Source of the DNA: Campylobacter concisus UNSWCS
GTDB taxonomy: Bacteria; Campylobacterota; Campylobacteria; Campylobacterales; Campylobacteraceae
Assembly: GCF_000466685.1 (NCBI RefSeq)
Contig: NZ_ANNG01000031.1
Span: forward strand, 1 to 64,000
Length of the DNA stretch: 64,000 nt
Direction: 5' to 3'
The translations under genes were made by a program, and so were the position numbers. The notes below the pieces were generated by a model. That model saw only the letters and a list, made by a program, of their open reading frames with translations, was not told the DNA's origin and searched no databases. Shown piece after piece: positions 28,045-37,649 of the stretch (within the stretch, counting starts at the first letter, position 1; every line of letters begins with the position of its first letter).

Positions 28045-28414
28045 AAAAGATGGGCTAAATATCGTCCCATTTATCGATATCATGCTCGTTTTGCTAGCCA
28101 TCGTGCTAAGCATCTCGACCTTCATCGCTCAAGGCAAGATCGCGGTCGATCTACCAAGCGCTAACAGCACAGAGCAGATAAAAGAGGATGAGAAAAAAGT
28201 GAGTGTCGTTATCGATAAAGATAATAAATTTTTTATAGATGACGCGGAAATTTCAGAAGATGAGCTGAAAGATAAGCTAAATGCCATTGATACTAAGACT
28301 TTAGTGCAGCTAAAAAGCGACAAAAACGCTAAATTTGAGAGCTTTGTGAAGGTCATAGATATATTAAAAGAAAAGGGACACGAAAACTTTGCAATCCAAA
28401 CAGTCTCTGAGTAA
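28031..28414 (+). CDS. exbD: Biopolymer transport protein ExbD
   Basis: The 127-residue protein has a single membrane segment containing the proton-carrying Asp ([17 protein letters not shown], residues about 10-26) and a periplasmic domain. It overlaps exbB by 14 bp and tonB by 26 bp. Confidence 0.92.
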   Translation: MRLNKKDGLNIVPFIDIMLVLLAIVLSISTFIAQGKIAVDLPSANSTEQIKEDEKKVSVVIDKDNKFFIDDAEISEDELKDKLNAIDTKTLVQLKSDKNAKFESFVKVIDILKEKGHENFAIQTVSE

Positions 28415-29207
28415 AATTTCAAACTATAGTGGCTTAGCAGTATCGGCGATAGTGCATGTAGCAGCGGCTTATTTTTTGCTTTCACATAACTTTAGTGAGA
28501 TAAAGATAGACGAGCAAAAACCTATAAAAATAGCTCTAAATTCATTCACTCCAGTGCCGCAAACTTCGGCTCCGCAGATAAGCGAACAAGTGATGATACC
28601 AGAGCCAACACCTCCAGCTCCACCACCACCGCCAGAGCCACCAAAACCAGAACCTAAGCCTGAACCAAAGGTCGAGCCAAAGCCACTACCAAAACCAGAG
28701 CCAAAAAAGATAGAAAAGCCTAAACCTGAGCCAAAAAAAGTGGAGAAAAAGCCACTGCCAAAGCCTGAGCCTCGCCCTGAGCCAAAGGTGGAGCCAAAAC
28801 CTGCTATCACTGCGCCAGCTCCTACCGCGACCCCAGCACCTGCTGTAAATTCAAATTTACCAGCAAATAATAAGTCTATCGCCTCAGCTCCAGCTCAAAA
28901 AGTAGCGCAAGAGCTAAATTTATCAAACGCGCAAAGCGATGAGGACTTTAGCAAGGTCATAGCAGCTGTGAAAAAGCATAAAAACTACCCAAATAACGCT
29001 AGAAGGATGAAGCATCAAGGCGTTGTTGAAGTTAGATTTTTGCTTAAAACAGACGGCAGCATAGATGAGCTAAAGGTTACTAAAAGTTCAGGCTTTGAGT
29101 CGCTTGACAATGGTGCTTTAGAAAATGTCAAAAAAGCAAGCTCTGAGTTTCCAAAGCCAAAAGAAGCTCGATATCTTCGCTTTCCTATAGCATTTACATT
29201 AAGATAA
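28389..29207 (+). CDS. tonB: TonB energy transducer
   Basis: The 272-residue protein has an N-terminal membrane anchor (about 14-32), a long Pro/Glu/Lys periplasm-spanning region at about 70-140 with repeated KPEPKPEP units, an Ala/Pro stretch, and a C-terminal TonB domain from about 185 (YPNNARRMKHQGVVEVRFLL, GFESLDNGAL). It links the ExbBD proton motor to outer-membrane receptors. TTG start inside the end of exbD. Confidence 0.92.
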   Translation: MQSKQSLSKISNYSGLAVSAIVHVAAAYFLLSHNFSEIKIDEQKPIKIALNSFTPVPQTSAPQISEQVMIPEPTPPAPPPPPEPPKPEPKPEPKVEPKPLPKPEPKKIEKPKPEPKKVEKKPLPKPEPRPEPKVEPKPAITAPAPTATPAPAVNSNLPANNKSIASAPAQKVAQELNLSNAQSDEDFSKVIAAVKKHKNYPNNARRMKHQGVVEVRFLLKTDGSIDELKVTKSSGFESLDNGALENVKKASSEFPKPKEARYLRFPIAFTLR

Positions 29208-29236
29208 ATTTTAAGCTCATTTGAGCTTAAAATTTC
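29207..29236. terminator. Bidirectional hairpin terminator between tonB and DUF4272 gene
   Basis: Two perfect 13-base arms, AAATTTTAAGCTC and GAGCTTAAAATTT, enclose an ATTT loop. The hairpin overlaps the tonB stop codon and ends 6 bp before the converging gene's stop, serving both strands. Confidence 0.8.
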
Positions 29237-29241
29237 TTAGA

Positions 29242-29916
29242 TCAAGTATTTAGATCAGGATAGTCCCAAGTGTTAAATTCAGCGCTCAAGTCGTCATTTT
29301 CCTGCCCTTTGCAGCATAGCCACTCAAGCCCTGCGCGTCTTTCCATAACGACCTCTTCGTCAAGTCCAGCTGCCTTTGTGCCATTTACTCTTGCATTTAC
29401 ACACGCCCAGTGGTAGCGATAAACTAGATCGAGCTTACTTAAAATTTCATCCATGCTGCGAAGCTTTGAGCGGCTTTTTAGCCCGCCCTCTTTAAAGACA
29501 TTCATCACAAACTCGCAGTCGCAAATTTTATCCATCTGACCGATATCTTCGGCTATGCCAAGCGCCCAAAGCAAGATCCAAAGCGACTCATATTTCCAGC
29601 CCATATTCACAGCCGTGTCCATATCGGCTCTGTCTTCAACGACCTCTTTTTCTTTTATGCTTAGTCCGTCGTAAGCCTCACCCAAAAAGCTCTTTGCCCA
29701 AGCCATATTTTCTTCGCCCAAAGAGCCCTCATCACGGATCGTGCAAGCACACATGATTGCTGTAAATGAGCAAACTGCGCGCTTTATTATCTCATCGATA
29801 TCTCTTGGTGTAACCTCGCTATTTTCATAGCGAAGTGGCAAGCTCTCAAGCACCGCCACGCCCTCTTTTTTTAAAATTTTTATGCTCTCATCTTTTCTTT
29901 GTTGCGCTGTTTTCAA
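29242..29916 (-). CDS. DUF4272-domain protein
   Basis: The 224-residue acidic cytosolic protein matches the DUF4272 pattern (N-terminal QRKDESIKILKKEGV, LPLRYENSEVTPRDIDEIIKRAV, then ESLWILLWALGIAE). No catalytic motif is visible and there is no signal peptide. It overlaps the 3' end of hepT by 29 bp and is the last gene after mqo-mntA-hepT. Function unknown. Confidence 0.65.
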   Translation of the reverse strand: MKTAQQRKDESIKILKKEGVAVLESLPLRYENSEVTPRDIDEIIKRAVCSFTAIMCACTIRDEGSLGEENMAWAKSFLGEAYDGLSIKEKEVVEDRADMDTAVNMGWKYESLWILLWALGIAEDIGQMDKICDCEFVMNVFKEGGLKSRSKLRSMDEILSKLDLVYRYHWACVNARVNGTKAAGLDEEVVMERRAGLEWLCCKGQENDDLSAEFNTWDYPDLNT

Positions 29917-30277
29917 GACAAGCCTCCTTCTGTTTTATCGTTTTGTCTATTTTTTCTTTCAAAATAGGCAAATAATCCCTAATCGCTATCTCTATTAATT
30001 CCAAATTTAGCCTTTCATATTCATGTGACGCGATATTTCTTGTTGTGCTAATCGCTCTTATCTCTTCTTTGCTAAAAATAGCCAAAGCCTCCAGATCATT
30101 GCTCTCTTGTATGCCTTTTAATAGCGCATCGATATTAACAAACTGCATCATTATGGCAGGTTGCAGCACATCTTCATCGTGAAGTGCCTCATATATGCCA
30201 CCGCTACATTTATTTAAGATAGAGCCTATTTTTTGAGATATTTTTTTAAGACGCTCTACACTTGCTTTTTCAAACAT
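29888..30277 (-). CDS. hepT: HepT-like HEPN toxin
   Basis: The 129-residue helical protein carries the HEPN RNase motif RNIASHEY (R-x4-H-x-Y, residues about 80-87). In the characterised HepT/MntA systems this toxin cleaves RNA and is silenced when the partner nucleotidyltransferase adds AMP groups to the motif tyrosine, which is present here. It overlaps the mntA gene by 8 bp. The C-terminal 25 residues are Lys/Glu-rich. Confidence 0.82.
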   Translation of the reverse strand: MFEKASVERLKKISQKIGSILNKCSGGIYEALHDEDVLQPAIMMQFVNIDALLKGIQESNDLEALAIFSKEEIRAISTTRNIASHEYERLNLELIEIAIRDYLPILKEKIDKTIKQKEACLENSATKKR

Positions 30278-30590
30278 AAATGGCTCCTTTTACTAGCTCT
30301 TCTTTAGTTTGCGCCGACATAGACGTGGTGTCACATATATCAACCAAAACGCCAAATTTATCAGACACATTTTTTCTAAAATCATCTAAAAATGTAACTA
30401 CCAAAAAAGGACTACCAAGGTTTTTTACCATCTTTTTAGCATCTGTTTCTATCACTATATCTATATCAGAAAATACATCTGCCCTATCTTTTGCGTAGCT
30501 TCCAAAAAGGCCTAGCTTGGTAACTCCAAGCAAAAACAACCTCTCTTTTTGCGATGATAAAAAATTTAAAATTTCACTTTTTGTTGTCAT
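30270..30590 (-). CDS. mntA: MntA-like nucleotidyltransferase antitoxin
   Basis: This minimal nucleotidyltransferase of 106 residues has the signature GSYAKDRADVFSDIDI (GS-x10-DxD), and a third acidic residue in LVDICDT. It pairs with the HEPN protein downstream and is expected to neutralise it by AMPylation. The start lies 3 bp after the mqo stop, so the pair is probably expressed from the mqo promoter. Confidence 0.82.
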   Translation of the reverse strand: MTTKSEILNFLSSQKERLFLLGVTKLGLFGSYAKDRADVFSDIDIVIETDAKKMVKNLGSPFLVVTFLDDFRKNVSDKFGVLVDICDTTSMSAQTKEELVKGAIYV

Positions 30591-30593
30591 TTC

Positions 30594-31940
30594 CTACCCA
30601 AAAAACTCGGCGTTAAATTTCTCTTCGTCAAAATTTTTACCCAAGAATTTGCAAATTTCCTCCATATCAGCCCTCGCCGTTTCAAAACAGCTAGTAGCCC
30701 CCGGGCTTGGCGTCATGTTAAAGCTTATACCCTCGCCTGTGCTGATCTTGCCCTCGCCAAGCTCTAGCCTTTTTTTATTGCGGTCGATCACCTGCGGCCT
30801 TACACCACCAAAATTTACAGCGTAACTTAGGTCATTTTCGCTTAGGCTTGGCACGATCTTTCTAGCGTCTTTAACAAATTCTTTTTTGTTGATAAATGGC
30901 ACTTCAAACAAGAAATTTCGTAAAATATATGACCTTATGTCCCCATCTTTTAGTAAATTTGTAAAGACTTCAAGGACGTTTTTGTCAAATTTTAGACACT
31001 TTAAGAAGTCAAAAAAGCTAGAACAGCCGTGAAATCTCTCAAGCTTTGGTATGACAAGGGCAGTTGGCCCAAAGCGAGTATTGCCATTAGCTAGGATGTC
31101 TGGGTCGCCGTGAAGTGCGGCAAATGGTAGCTTGTCGTTTTGCACCATATAGACTTTGCCGTTTAGCAGGCGCTTGTTAGCAAAGTAAAAGCTTCCAGCA
31201 ACTGGCAGCGTACTAAGATGTAGCCCATAACCCATCTTGTGAGCTAAAAATAGCGAGTGCGCTCCAGCATCGACTACGACGTAGTTTGCGGTGATCACTT
31301 CGCCGTCATTTATCTTGATGTGAAAGGTATCGCCCACCTTTTTCATATCAGTCACTTCTGAGCTTAGGCTGAACTCATAGCCATCTCCGCCTAAATTTAG
31401 CGCATTTTGCACGAGCGAATTTGCCACGCCACCAAAGTCCATCGTCGTATACTGACCATTTTGCGTGCCTATTGCGATGATATTTTCTGGGCGCTCATTG
31501 CCATTTGCGTCAAAAACGACGTTTGGCTCGATCTGCTTTAACTTCTCTTTGTCATAAATTTCAAGATAAGGAAATAGCTCTTTAAAGCTATCATATCGCT
31601 CCTTGATGCGCTCTACTTCGGCATCTCCGATGGCTAGCGTCATCTTTTGATGAGCAAACATATATTTGCCCTCTAAGTTGTATTTTAGGGCATATTTTAC
31701 TGGCATATTTGCCACTTGTGAGACTTTTTTTGCCTTTTCTAGCGTGTAGTTTGTCTCGATATCGCCGCAGTGGATGGTCTGCGAGTTGCCCTTGCCGCTT
31801 GAATTTAGCGTCGCTACGCCATCATATTTTTCTAAAAGCGCGACCTTTTTTATATCGCTAAATGCAGCCAACTCGTAAAAGAGTGCCGTCCCGCTAATGC
31901 CCGCTCCAACAATTGCCACTTCAAAGTGCTTTTGCCTCAT
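30594..31940 (-). CDS. mqo: Malate:quinone oxidoreductase
   Basis: The 448-residue FAD protein begins with AIVGAGISGTALFYELA (dinucleotide motif), followed by NSSGKGNSQTIHCGDIETNY and the GLHLSTLPVAGSFYF region. It oxidises malate to oxaloacetate with electrons passed to the quinone pool and replaces NAD malate dehydrogenase in the TCA cycle. It resembles the C. jejuni Mqo type. FAD-dependent 2-hydroxyglutarate dehydrogenases are the main alternative in this superfamily. Confidence 0.82.
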   Translation of the reverse strand: MRQKHFEVAIVGAGISGTALFYELAAFSDIKKVALLEKYDGVATLNSSGKGNSQTIHCGDIETNYTLEKAKKVSQVANMPVKYALKYNLEGKYMFAHQKMTLAIGDAEVERIKERYDSFKELFPYLEIYDKEKLKQIEPNVVFDANGNERPENIIAIGTQNGQYTTMDFGGVANSLVQNALNLGGDGYEFSLSSEVTDMKKVGDTFHIKINDGEVITANYVVVDAGAHSLFLAHKMGYGLHLSTLPVAGSFYFANKRLLNGKVYMVQNDKLPFAALHGDPDILANGNTRFGPTALVIPKLERFHGCSSFFDFLKCLKFDKNVLEVFTNLLKDGDIRSYILRNFLFEVPFINKKEFVKDARKIVPSLSENDLSYAVNFGGVRPQVIDRNKKRLELGEGKISTGEGISFNMTPSPGATSCFETARADMEEICKFLGKNFDEEKFNAEFFG

Positions 31941-32034
31941 TTTTTCCCCTGAAAGTTTAGTTGCACAAATGATACTATATTAAATTTAAATCAAACAGCA
32001 AAAAGCAGAGCGTAAAAAATAGGCTGTGTAAAAG

Positions 32035-32063
32035 TGAAATTTGGCAAGGCTCTCACCTTGCCA
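32035..32063. repeat. 29-bp direct repeat containing a terminator hairpin, copy 1
   Basis: The sequence contains a stem GGCAAGG/CCTTGCC with a CTCTCA loop (32043-32062) just beyond the stop of the TonB receptor. The same 29 bases recur at 34287-34315, so the receptor gene and its promoter lie between the two copies. Confidence 0.85.
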
Positions 32064-32068
32064 CGAAG

Positions 32069-34090
32069 CTAAAATTTATAAGATACGTTCACTTTGAAAT
32101 TTCTACCTGGCTCCCAATCTACGTAGTTTGAATCGCCTGTGTAATCTGCCATCCTTTGTGATTGCGAAGCGTATGCTTTGTTAAAGAGGTTGTAAATTCC
32201 AGCGTTTATCTCTAGCCCTTTAAATTTACCGCTGCTTGGCGCATAGGTAGCGTAGATGTCGCTAACTGCGTAGCTTGGTATCTTTGCGCTATTGTCGTTG
32301 TTAGCTGAGACGGTATTTTTTGAGGCAAAGTAGATTAGGTTGTAGCCTATTAGCGTATCGATCCTTGAAAATGCGTACTCTGCGTTAAATGTGTATTTAT
32401 CGCCCTGATCGCGGTAGCCGATGACGTTTGAAGCGTAGTAGCCGCCTGTTGAAGTATTTACAACTCTATCTTTATATTTTACATTTTGATGAGTATAGCT
32501 AGCAGCTAGGCTTAGTGCGTCTAAATTTAGCCTTGCAAGTAACTCGACGCCACTTATATCAGCGCCACCAGCGTTTATCCTGACTAAAGTTCGGTTTCCA
32601 CCAGCTACTGCTGCTACTGCGTTGTTATCAACTATTAAATTTTTATATTTTGTCATGAAGTATTTTGCAGAGAGGCTATATGAGCTAGCTTCATTTATAT
32701 CACCATGGTATTTAAGGCCAGTTTCATAGCTATTGCCAGTTGTCGCTTTTAGATCTTTATTTGCCTTCCAGTTTAGTGCCCTGCCCCTGCTACTTCCGCT
32801 TGCCATCATCGACTCCATGACATCAGGCCCTCTAAAGACTCTTGCGTAGCTTGCAAATGCGTGTAATCCTTTAATGATCTCATAATCAAGCGCAAGTGCT
32901 GGCGTAAATTCGTTAAATTTATAGGTGTAGCTCTTTACATTTCCAGCTCTGCCGTCGTAGCTTTTTAGCTCATGGTGCGTATATCTGATGCCAGGAGTAA
33001 CGGTTAGCGAGCTAAAATTTAGCGCATCTTCTGCGTAGATAGAGTAGTTATTTACCTTTTCTGGGTAGTGATTATCTGGTTTGTTGAAATTTTTACTTTG
33101 GTAAAACTCAGCGCCGTATCTAAGCGTCTGTGTCAAAGCACCACTCTCGACTACGCTTTTAGCCTTTGCATTTATGCCATTTGTCTCTACGCCCAAAATT
33201 TTTAACACTGGGTCATCTTTTTTATGCTCGGTATTGTATGCCGTTACATCTAAATTTAGAAGATCACTTGGTTTATACTCGTATTTTAGCGTTGTAGTAT
33301 CACGTTCATATTTTCGGTTATCAACAGGATATTGACCAGTATACCAGCTGCCAAACTCGGCTCTCATTGGATACATGCCTTTAAATTCATTATGTTCTCT
33401 TGAGATAGAAATTCTATGCGCATCAAGGAAGCTATAACCAAGCTTTAAAAGATAGCTAAGGTCGTTGCCGTCGCCGCCTATCTTTCTTTTGTTGCCGCTT
33501 TTGCCGTAGTCATAGCCTTTGTGATTAATAGCTGCTATAAAGTCAAGCCCTTCAACTGGGGTGGTAAAGAGCATAAGGCCTTGAGAAAATTCGCTGTTAT
33601 TTGAGGCGTATCCAGTCTTTATCTTTGCACCAATGATCTCGCCGCTTTCTAGCAAGTCTTTTGCATCGACTGTTTTAAAGGCGACTGAGCCACCAAGCGC
33701 GCCAGAGCCATTTACGACTGACCTTGAGCCAACCTCGACGTCTATTGCCTTTATGAGATCAGGGTCTATCAGCAAGTCGGCGTTGTGGTGAAACGTGTTT
33801 CCATTTTGTTTTGCGCCATCTATCGTGATATTTAGACCGCGGTCACTTACGCCTCTCATATAAATTTTTTGGTTCATGCCGTTTGTGCCACCCACATAGA
33901 CGCCAGGGATGTCCCTCATCACGTCTTTTGCTAGGCCAGCGTTTCTAGTTGAAATTTTGATATCATCAACGCCGTATCCGCCACTGCTACTTGTCACCTC
34001 AACACCGCTTAGCACGCTCTAGCCTGCTGCGTTTGCACAAACTGCCACGCTTGCTGCAAGAGAGAGCTTAAATAAGCCCTTAAATCTCAT
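32069..34090 (-). pseudogene. TonB-dependent outer-membrane receptor with premature amber codon
   Basis: ATG 34090 with AGGAGG upstream opens a signal peptide (MRFKGLFKLSLAASVAVCAN, then AAG). Codon 24 is TAG (34019-34021). The same frame continues unbroken for 649 more codons. It has a TonB-box-like GVEVTSS, a plug domain (YMRGVSDRGLNITIDGAKQ), and a beta-barrel ending in KVNVSYKF with the terminal Phe. One C-to-T change from CAG would explain the stop. A GTG at 34015 could restart translation but without the export signal. The plug resembles haem or haemoglobin receptors (HmuR/ChuA type), though ligand is not certain. Three kb away lies exbBD-tonB. Confidence 0.85.
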
Positions 34091-34154
34091 CTCTCCTCCT
34101 AGTTTGATTATTAAAATTACTATTTTAGTTTATAGTCTAATTTTGAAATTGAAT

Positions 34155-34160
34155 ATTATA
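34155..34160 (-). promoter_or_regulatory. Possible -10 box of the TonB receptor gene
   Basis: TATAAT on the minus strand, about 65 bp before the receptor ATG in a very AT-rich stretch (34100-34260). No convincing -35 box was found; a Fur site may be present but cannot be assigned by eye. Confidence 0.35.
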
Positions 34161-34286
34161 ATTTTAAATATAAATTTCAGGTAAAAATTTAAAATAAATG
34201 CGATTTTATAGCTATAAATATAGAAATTTTGATTTATTATTGTAAAAAAATAGCAAGTAAATTTTAGTGATTTTATTTAAGAAAAA

Positions 34287-34315
34287 TGAAATTTGGCAAG
34301 GCTCTCACCTTGCCA
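34287..34315. repeat. 29-bp direct repeat containing a terminator hairpin, copy 2
   Basis: Identical to 32035-32063, with a slightly longer stem here (TTGGCAAGG/CCTTGCCAA, 34293-34316). It lies immediately after the stop of the downstream old-yellow-enzyme gene and acts as its likely terminator. Confidence 0.85.
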
Positions 34316-34322
34316 AGAAAAT

Positions 34323-35345
34323 TTAGTAAGCCCTTTTGTAGGCGTTTTCTATCTTTTCGCTTTCGCCAAATTCTTTCATGGCGCCAAAAGCAAAATATGG
34401 GTTGCGTAGTAGCTCCATGCCAAGCGCTACGCCGTCGCAAACATCGCCAAGTAGCAATGCCTCGCACTCGCTTGCCTTTGTGATGAGACCGACTGCAAAG
34501 ACTGGGATTTTAACTGCATTCTTCACCGCTTTTGCGTAGCCAGCCTGATAAAGAGGCGTAAATTTAGGCGCGCTATCAACTTTTGCATAGACTCCACCAG
34601 CTGAGACGTGGATGAAGTCAGCTCCATTTTTCTCTAGCTCACGCGCTAGTTTTACGCTATCTTCTACGCCCCAGTCGCCCTTAAGCCAGCTACTTGCACT
34701 AATTCTTGCACCAACTGCGATATTAGCGCCAGCTTTGATCTCTCTTAAAATTTCAAGCAGCAGCCTTATGCGGTTTTCAAAAGTGCCGCCGTATTCGTCA
34801 CTTCGCTTATTTGTGCCAGCACATAAAAATTGATTTATCAAATATCCATGCGTCGCGTGTATCTCCACAGCCTCGTATCCTGCGCTCTTTGCTCTAATGG
34901 CCGCCTCCACAAAGCTTTGCTTAACGCTTGCGATATCCTCTGCGCTCATCTCTTTTGGCGTGGCGTATTCATCACTAAATTTAACCATGCTTGGCGCGAT
35001 AATGCCCTCACAAGTGCCCTTTCTGCCTGCGTGAGCAAGCTGGACGGCCATTTTGGCGCCGTATTTGTTGCAGCCTTTTACCAGCTCCGCGTGAGCCTCG
35101 ATCTGCTCGTCACTCCAAAGCCCAAGGTCTTTTTTAGTGATCCTGCCACGCGCCTCCACAGCCGTCGCCTCAACGATGATCATGCCAACACCGCCGATCG
35201 CCCTTGTAGCGTAGTGAAGCTTATGAAAACACCTTGGACGGCCATCCTCTTTTTTAACCTCATACATACACATCGGAGCCATGATAATGCGGTTTTTGAT
35301 CTCGATGCCACCTATCTTAAGCGGCGTAAAAAGCTTACTTTGCAT
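34323..35345 (-). CDS. Old yellow enzyme-type NADPH:flavin oxidoreductase (NamA/YqjM-like)
   Basis: The 340-residue TIM barrel binds FMN. Signatures are NRIIMAPMCMYE (residues about 18-29), VQLAHAGRKG, HATHGYLINQFL and EYGGTFENRIRLLLEI. The classical-type YqjM cysteine is visible in APMCMY. Such enzymes reduce the C=C bond of enones and nitro compounds. It stands alone, with the TonB receptor downstream and the composite repeat upstream. Confidence 0.87.
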   Translation of the reverse strand: MQSKLFTPLKIGGIEIKNRIIMAPMCMYEVKKEDGRPRCFHKLHYATRAIGGVGMIIVEATAVEARGRITKKDLGLWSDEQIEAHAELVKGCNKYGAKMAVQLAHAGRKGTCEGIIAPSMVKFSDEYATPKEMSAEDIASVKQSFVEAAIRAKSAGYEAVEIHATHGYLINQFLCAGTNKRSDEYGGTFENRIRLLLEILREIKAGANIAVGARISASSWLKGDWGVEDSVKLARELEKNGADFIHVSAGGVYAKVDSAPKFTPLYQAGYAKAVKNAVKIPVFAVGLITKASECEALLLGDVCDGVALGMELLRNPYFAFGAMKEFGESEKIENAYKRAY

Positions 35346-35430
35346 AAAATTCCTTTAAATTTTTTGATTATTTTAGGATATCTGTTTAAATTTTTGGATT
35401 TGTAGGAATTTACTTCTTGCAACTTAGAAA

Positions 35431-35735
35431 GTTCAGGTAAATTTTAAAATTTCATGAACGAGTAATTTCGGCTCTAAAATTTGAGCTAAGCTGTAAGCGA
35501 AGCCAAATTTTAGTAGCCAATTCTTGCGAGTGAATGGAATTTTGAAATTTACAAAATAGATTTTTAAAATTTAAAGTTTTGTTTCTTTGTTAAGGGGGAA
35601 GAGGCTTGAATTACGGTCTGCTTGCAGTTGCGAGCTCACGATGCAAAGAAGCTCCCTTCCCCCTTAACAATCCCCTAACCCCGACAAACGTTAGATGTAG
35701 CATGCGAAAGCGCTTTGCGCCGCATGCGTTTTATC
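35431..35735. repeat. Composite structured repeat, copy 3
   Basis: Module I (35439-35550) is nearly identical over its first 100 bases to the copies at 21.4 and 21.8 kb. Module II pairs an arm with TTAAGGGGGAAG (35590-35607) with AAGCTCCCTTCCCCCTTAA (35649-35667), an unusually long stem. A TCCCCTAACCCC tail follows, and then Module III, GCATGC (35700-35705) paired with GCATGC (35722-35727) and an AGCGC/GCGC inner stem. The only open frame (69 codons from 35606) is a by-product of the GC stem. Confidence 0.8.
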
Positions 35736-35752
35736 ATCATGCGAGTGTCAGG

Positions 35753-35836
35753 CAAATTTTAAAAATTAATGAGCGAGCATATCACGCTTCAAAATTTAGT
35801 AAGTTGCTAAGGTGAGTGAGTAAGATTTTAAAATTT
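35753..35836. repeat. Diverged solo Module I of the composite repeat
   Basis: The ends CAAATTTTAAAA and TTTTAAAATTTG and the GAGCGAG/GTGAGTGAG shoulders match Module I, but the centre is shortened to about 84 bp. No GC stem or GCATGC hairpin follows before the DUF2625 gene. Confidence 0.6.
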
Positions 35837-35864
35837 GCAAAAGCCGAAATTTACAAAATCAATC

Positions 35865-36533
35865 CTATTTCTCCCCCTTAAACAAAGAAACAAAATATTC
35901 ATCTACATTAACGCCATCTTTTTTCATATCTTTTAGCCTTGCCCTTATGTCGGCGTCTTGCCAAAGAAGTGGTGGTAGCGCAAACATAACCTTATCAAGG
36001 CTAAAATTTCTCACATCTTCGCGCCAACCATCCCAGCGGTAAAGCTCGTAAAATTTAGATATATCCCCACTTAGCGCCCAGTATAAAAACTGCGAGTAGC
36101 CAAGCTGCGTATCTTCCCATTTGCCGCTATCTGGCGCATAGTAAAAGACGTTGCCAGCTTTGCCGTCAAAAGCGCCGCCATTTACCGCGAAAAATCCGCC
36201 CAAAACATCGTCCGCCACGAGCAAATAGCCAGGCATCTGCCCTGCTTCGCTAAAGCTTTTGCCAAGGTTGAAGCTGTAAATTCCGCGCTTCATTTGCTCA
36301 CATCCAGAGCCAAGAAGACGCAGCCAACCGCCATCTATCACTATGCCGCCGCACCCATAAACAAGCGCTCCCATCGGCGAGCGAGTAGTTACCTGAAGTC
36401 CCAAAAGCTCACTTTGCGCCCTACTCTCATCGCAAGGCAAAATTTCATAGCCATTTTTAGCCTCTTTTAGCCACTCTTCGATAAGCGCCCAGCCTGGCTC
36501 ATTTGTGTCTATAAACTCATCTAAAGCTCTCAT
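35865..36533 (-). CDS. DUF2625-domain protein
   Basis: The 222-residue protein matches the DUF2625 pattern throughout: N-terminal LDEFIDTNEPGWALIEEWL, TTRSPMGALVYGCGGIVIDGG, and the YLLVADDVLGGFFAVNGGAF block. No signal peptide is seen. Function unknown. It lies downstream of fabI, with a hairpin between them. Confidence 0.7.
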   Translation of the reverse strand: MRALDEFIDTNEPGWALIEEWLKEAKNGYEILPCDESRAQSELLGLQVTTRSPMGALVYGCGGIVIDGGWLRLLGSGCEQMKRGIYSFNLGKSFSEAGQMPGYLLVADDVLGGFFAVNGGAFDGKAGNVFYYAPDSGKWEDTQLGYSQFLYWALSGDISKFYELYRWDGWREDVRNFSLDKVMFALPPLLWQDADIRARLKDMKKDGVNVDEYFVSLFKGEK

Positions 36534-36574
36534 TTTTCTGTCCTTGCGATAAATTTGGTGAAATTTAAAAGAAG

Positions 36575-36600
36575 AATTTGGCGAGCCGCCCCGCCAAATT
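36575..36600 (-). terminator. Hairpin terminator after fabI
   Basis: Perfect 9-base arms AATTTGGCG and CGCCAAATT with an 8-base loop lie 13 bp after the fabI stop; on the minus strand the hairpin is followed by TTCTTTTAAATTT. Confidence 0.65.
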
Positions 36601-36612
36601 TATATAGATAGG

Positions 36613-37566
<954 letters not shown>

Positions 37567-37649
37567 TTAAATGTTTCGCAGCAAATTTCATCCCAAGACT
37601 AGGCAAATAGCCTGTCACAGGGTGAAATTTGCAAGATCGTTTAAATTTA

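Noticed and set aside
28469..28810. Glycine/serine-rich open frame on the minus strand opposite tonB
   Set aside because: It is the antisense of the Pro/Lys/Glu repeat codons of tonB; no ribosome site, and tonB is clearly real.
35606..35815. 69-codon open frame in repeat copy 3
   Set aside because: Same reason: it crosses structured modules and has no counterpart in the tandem copies.
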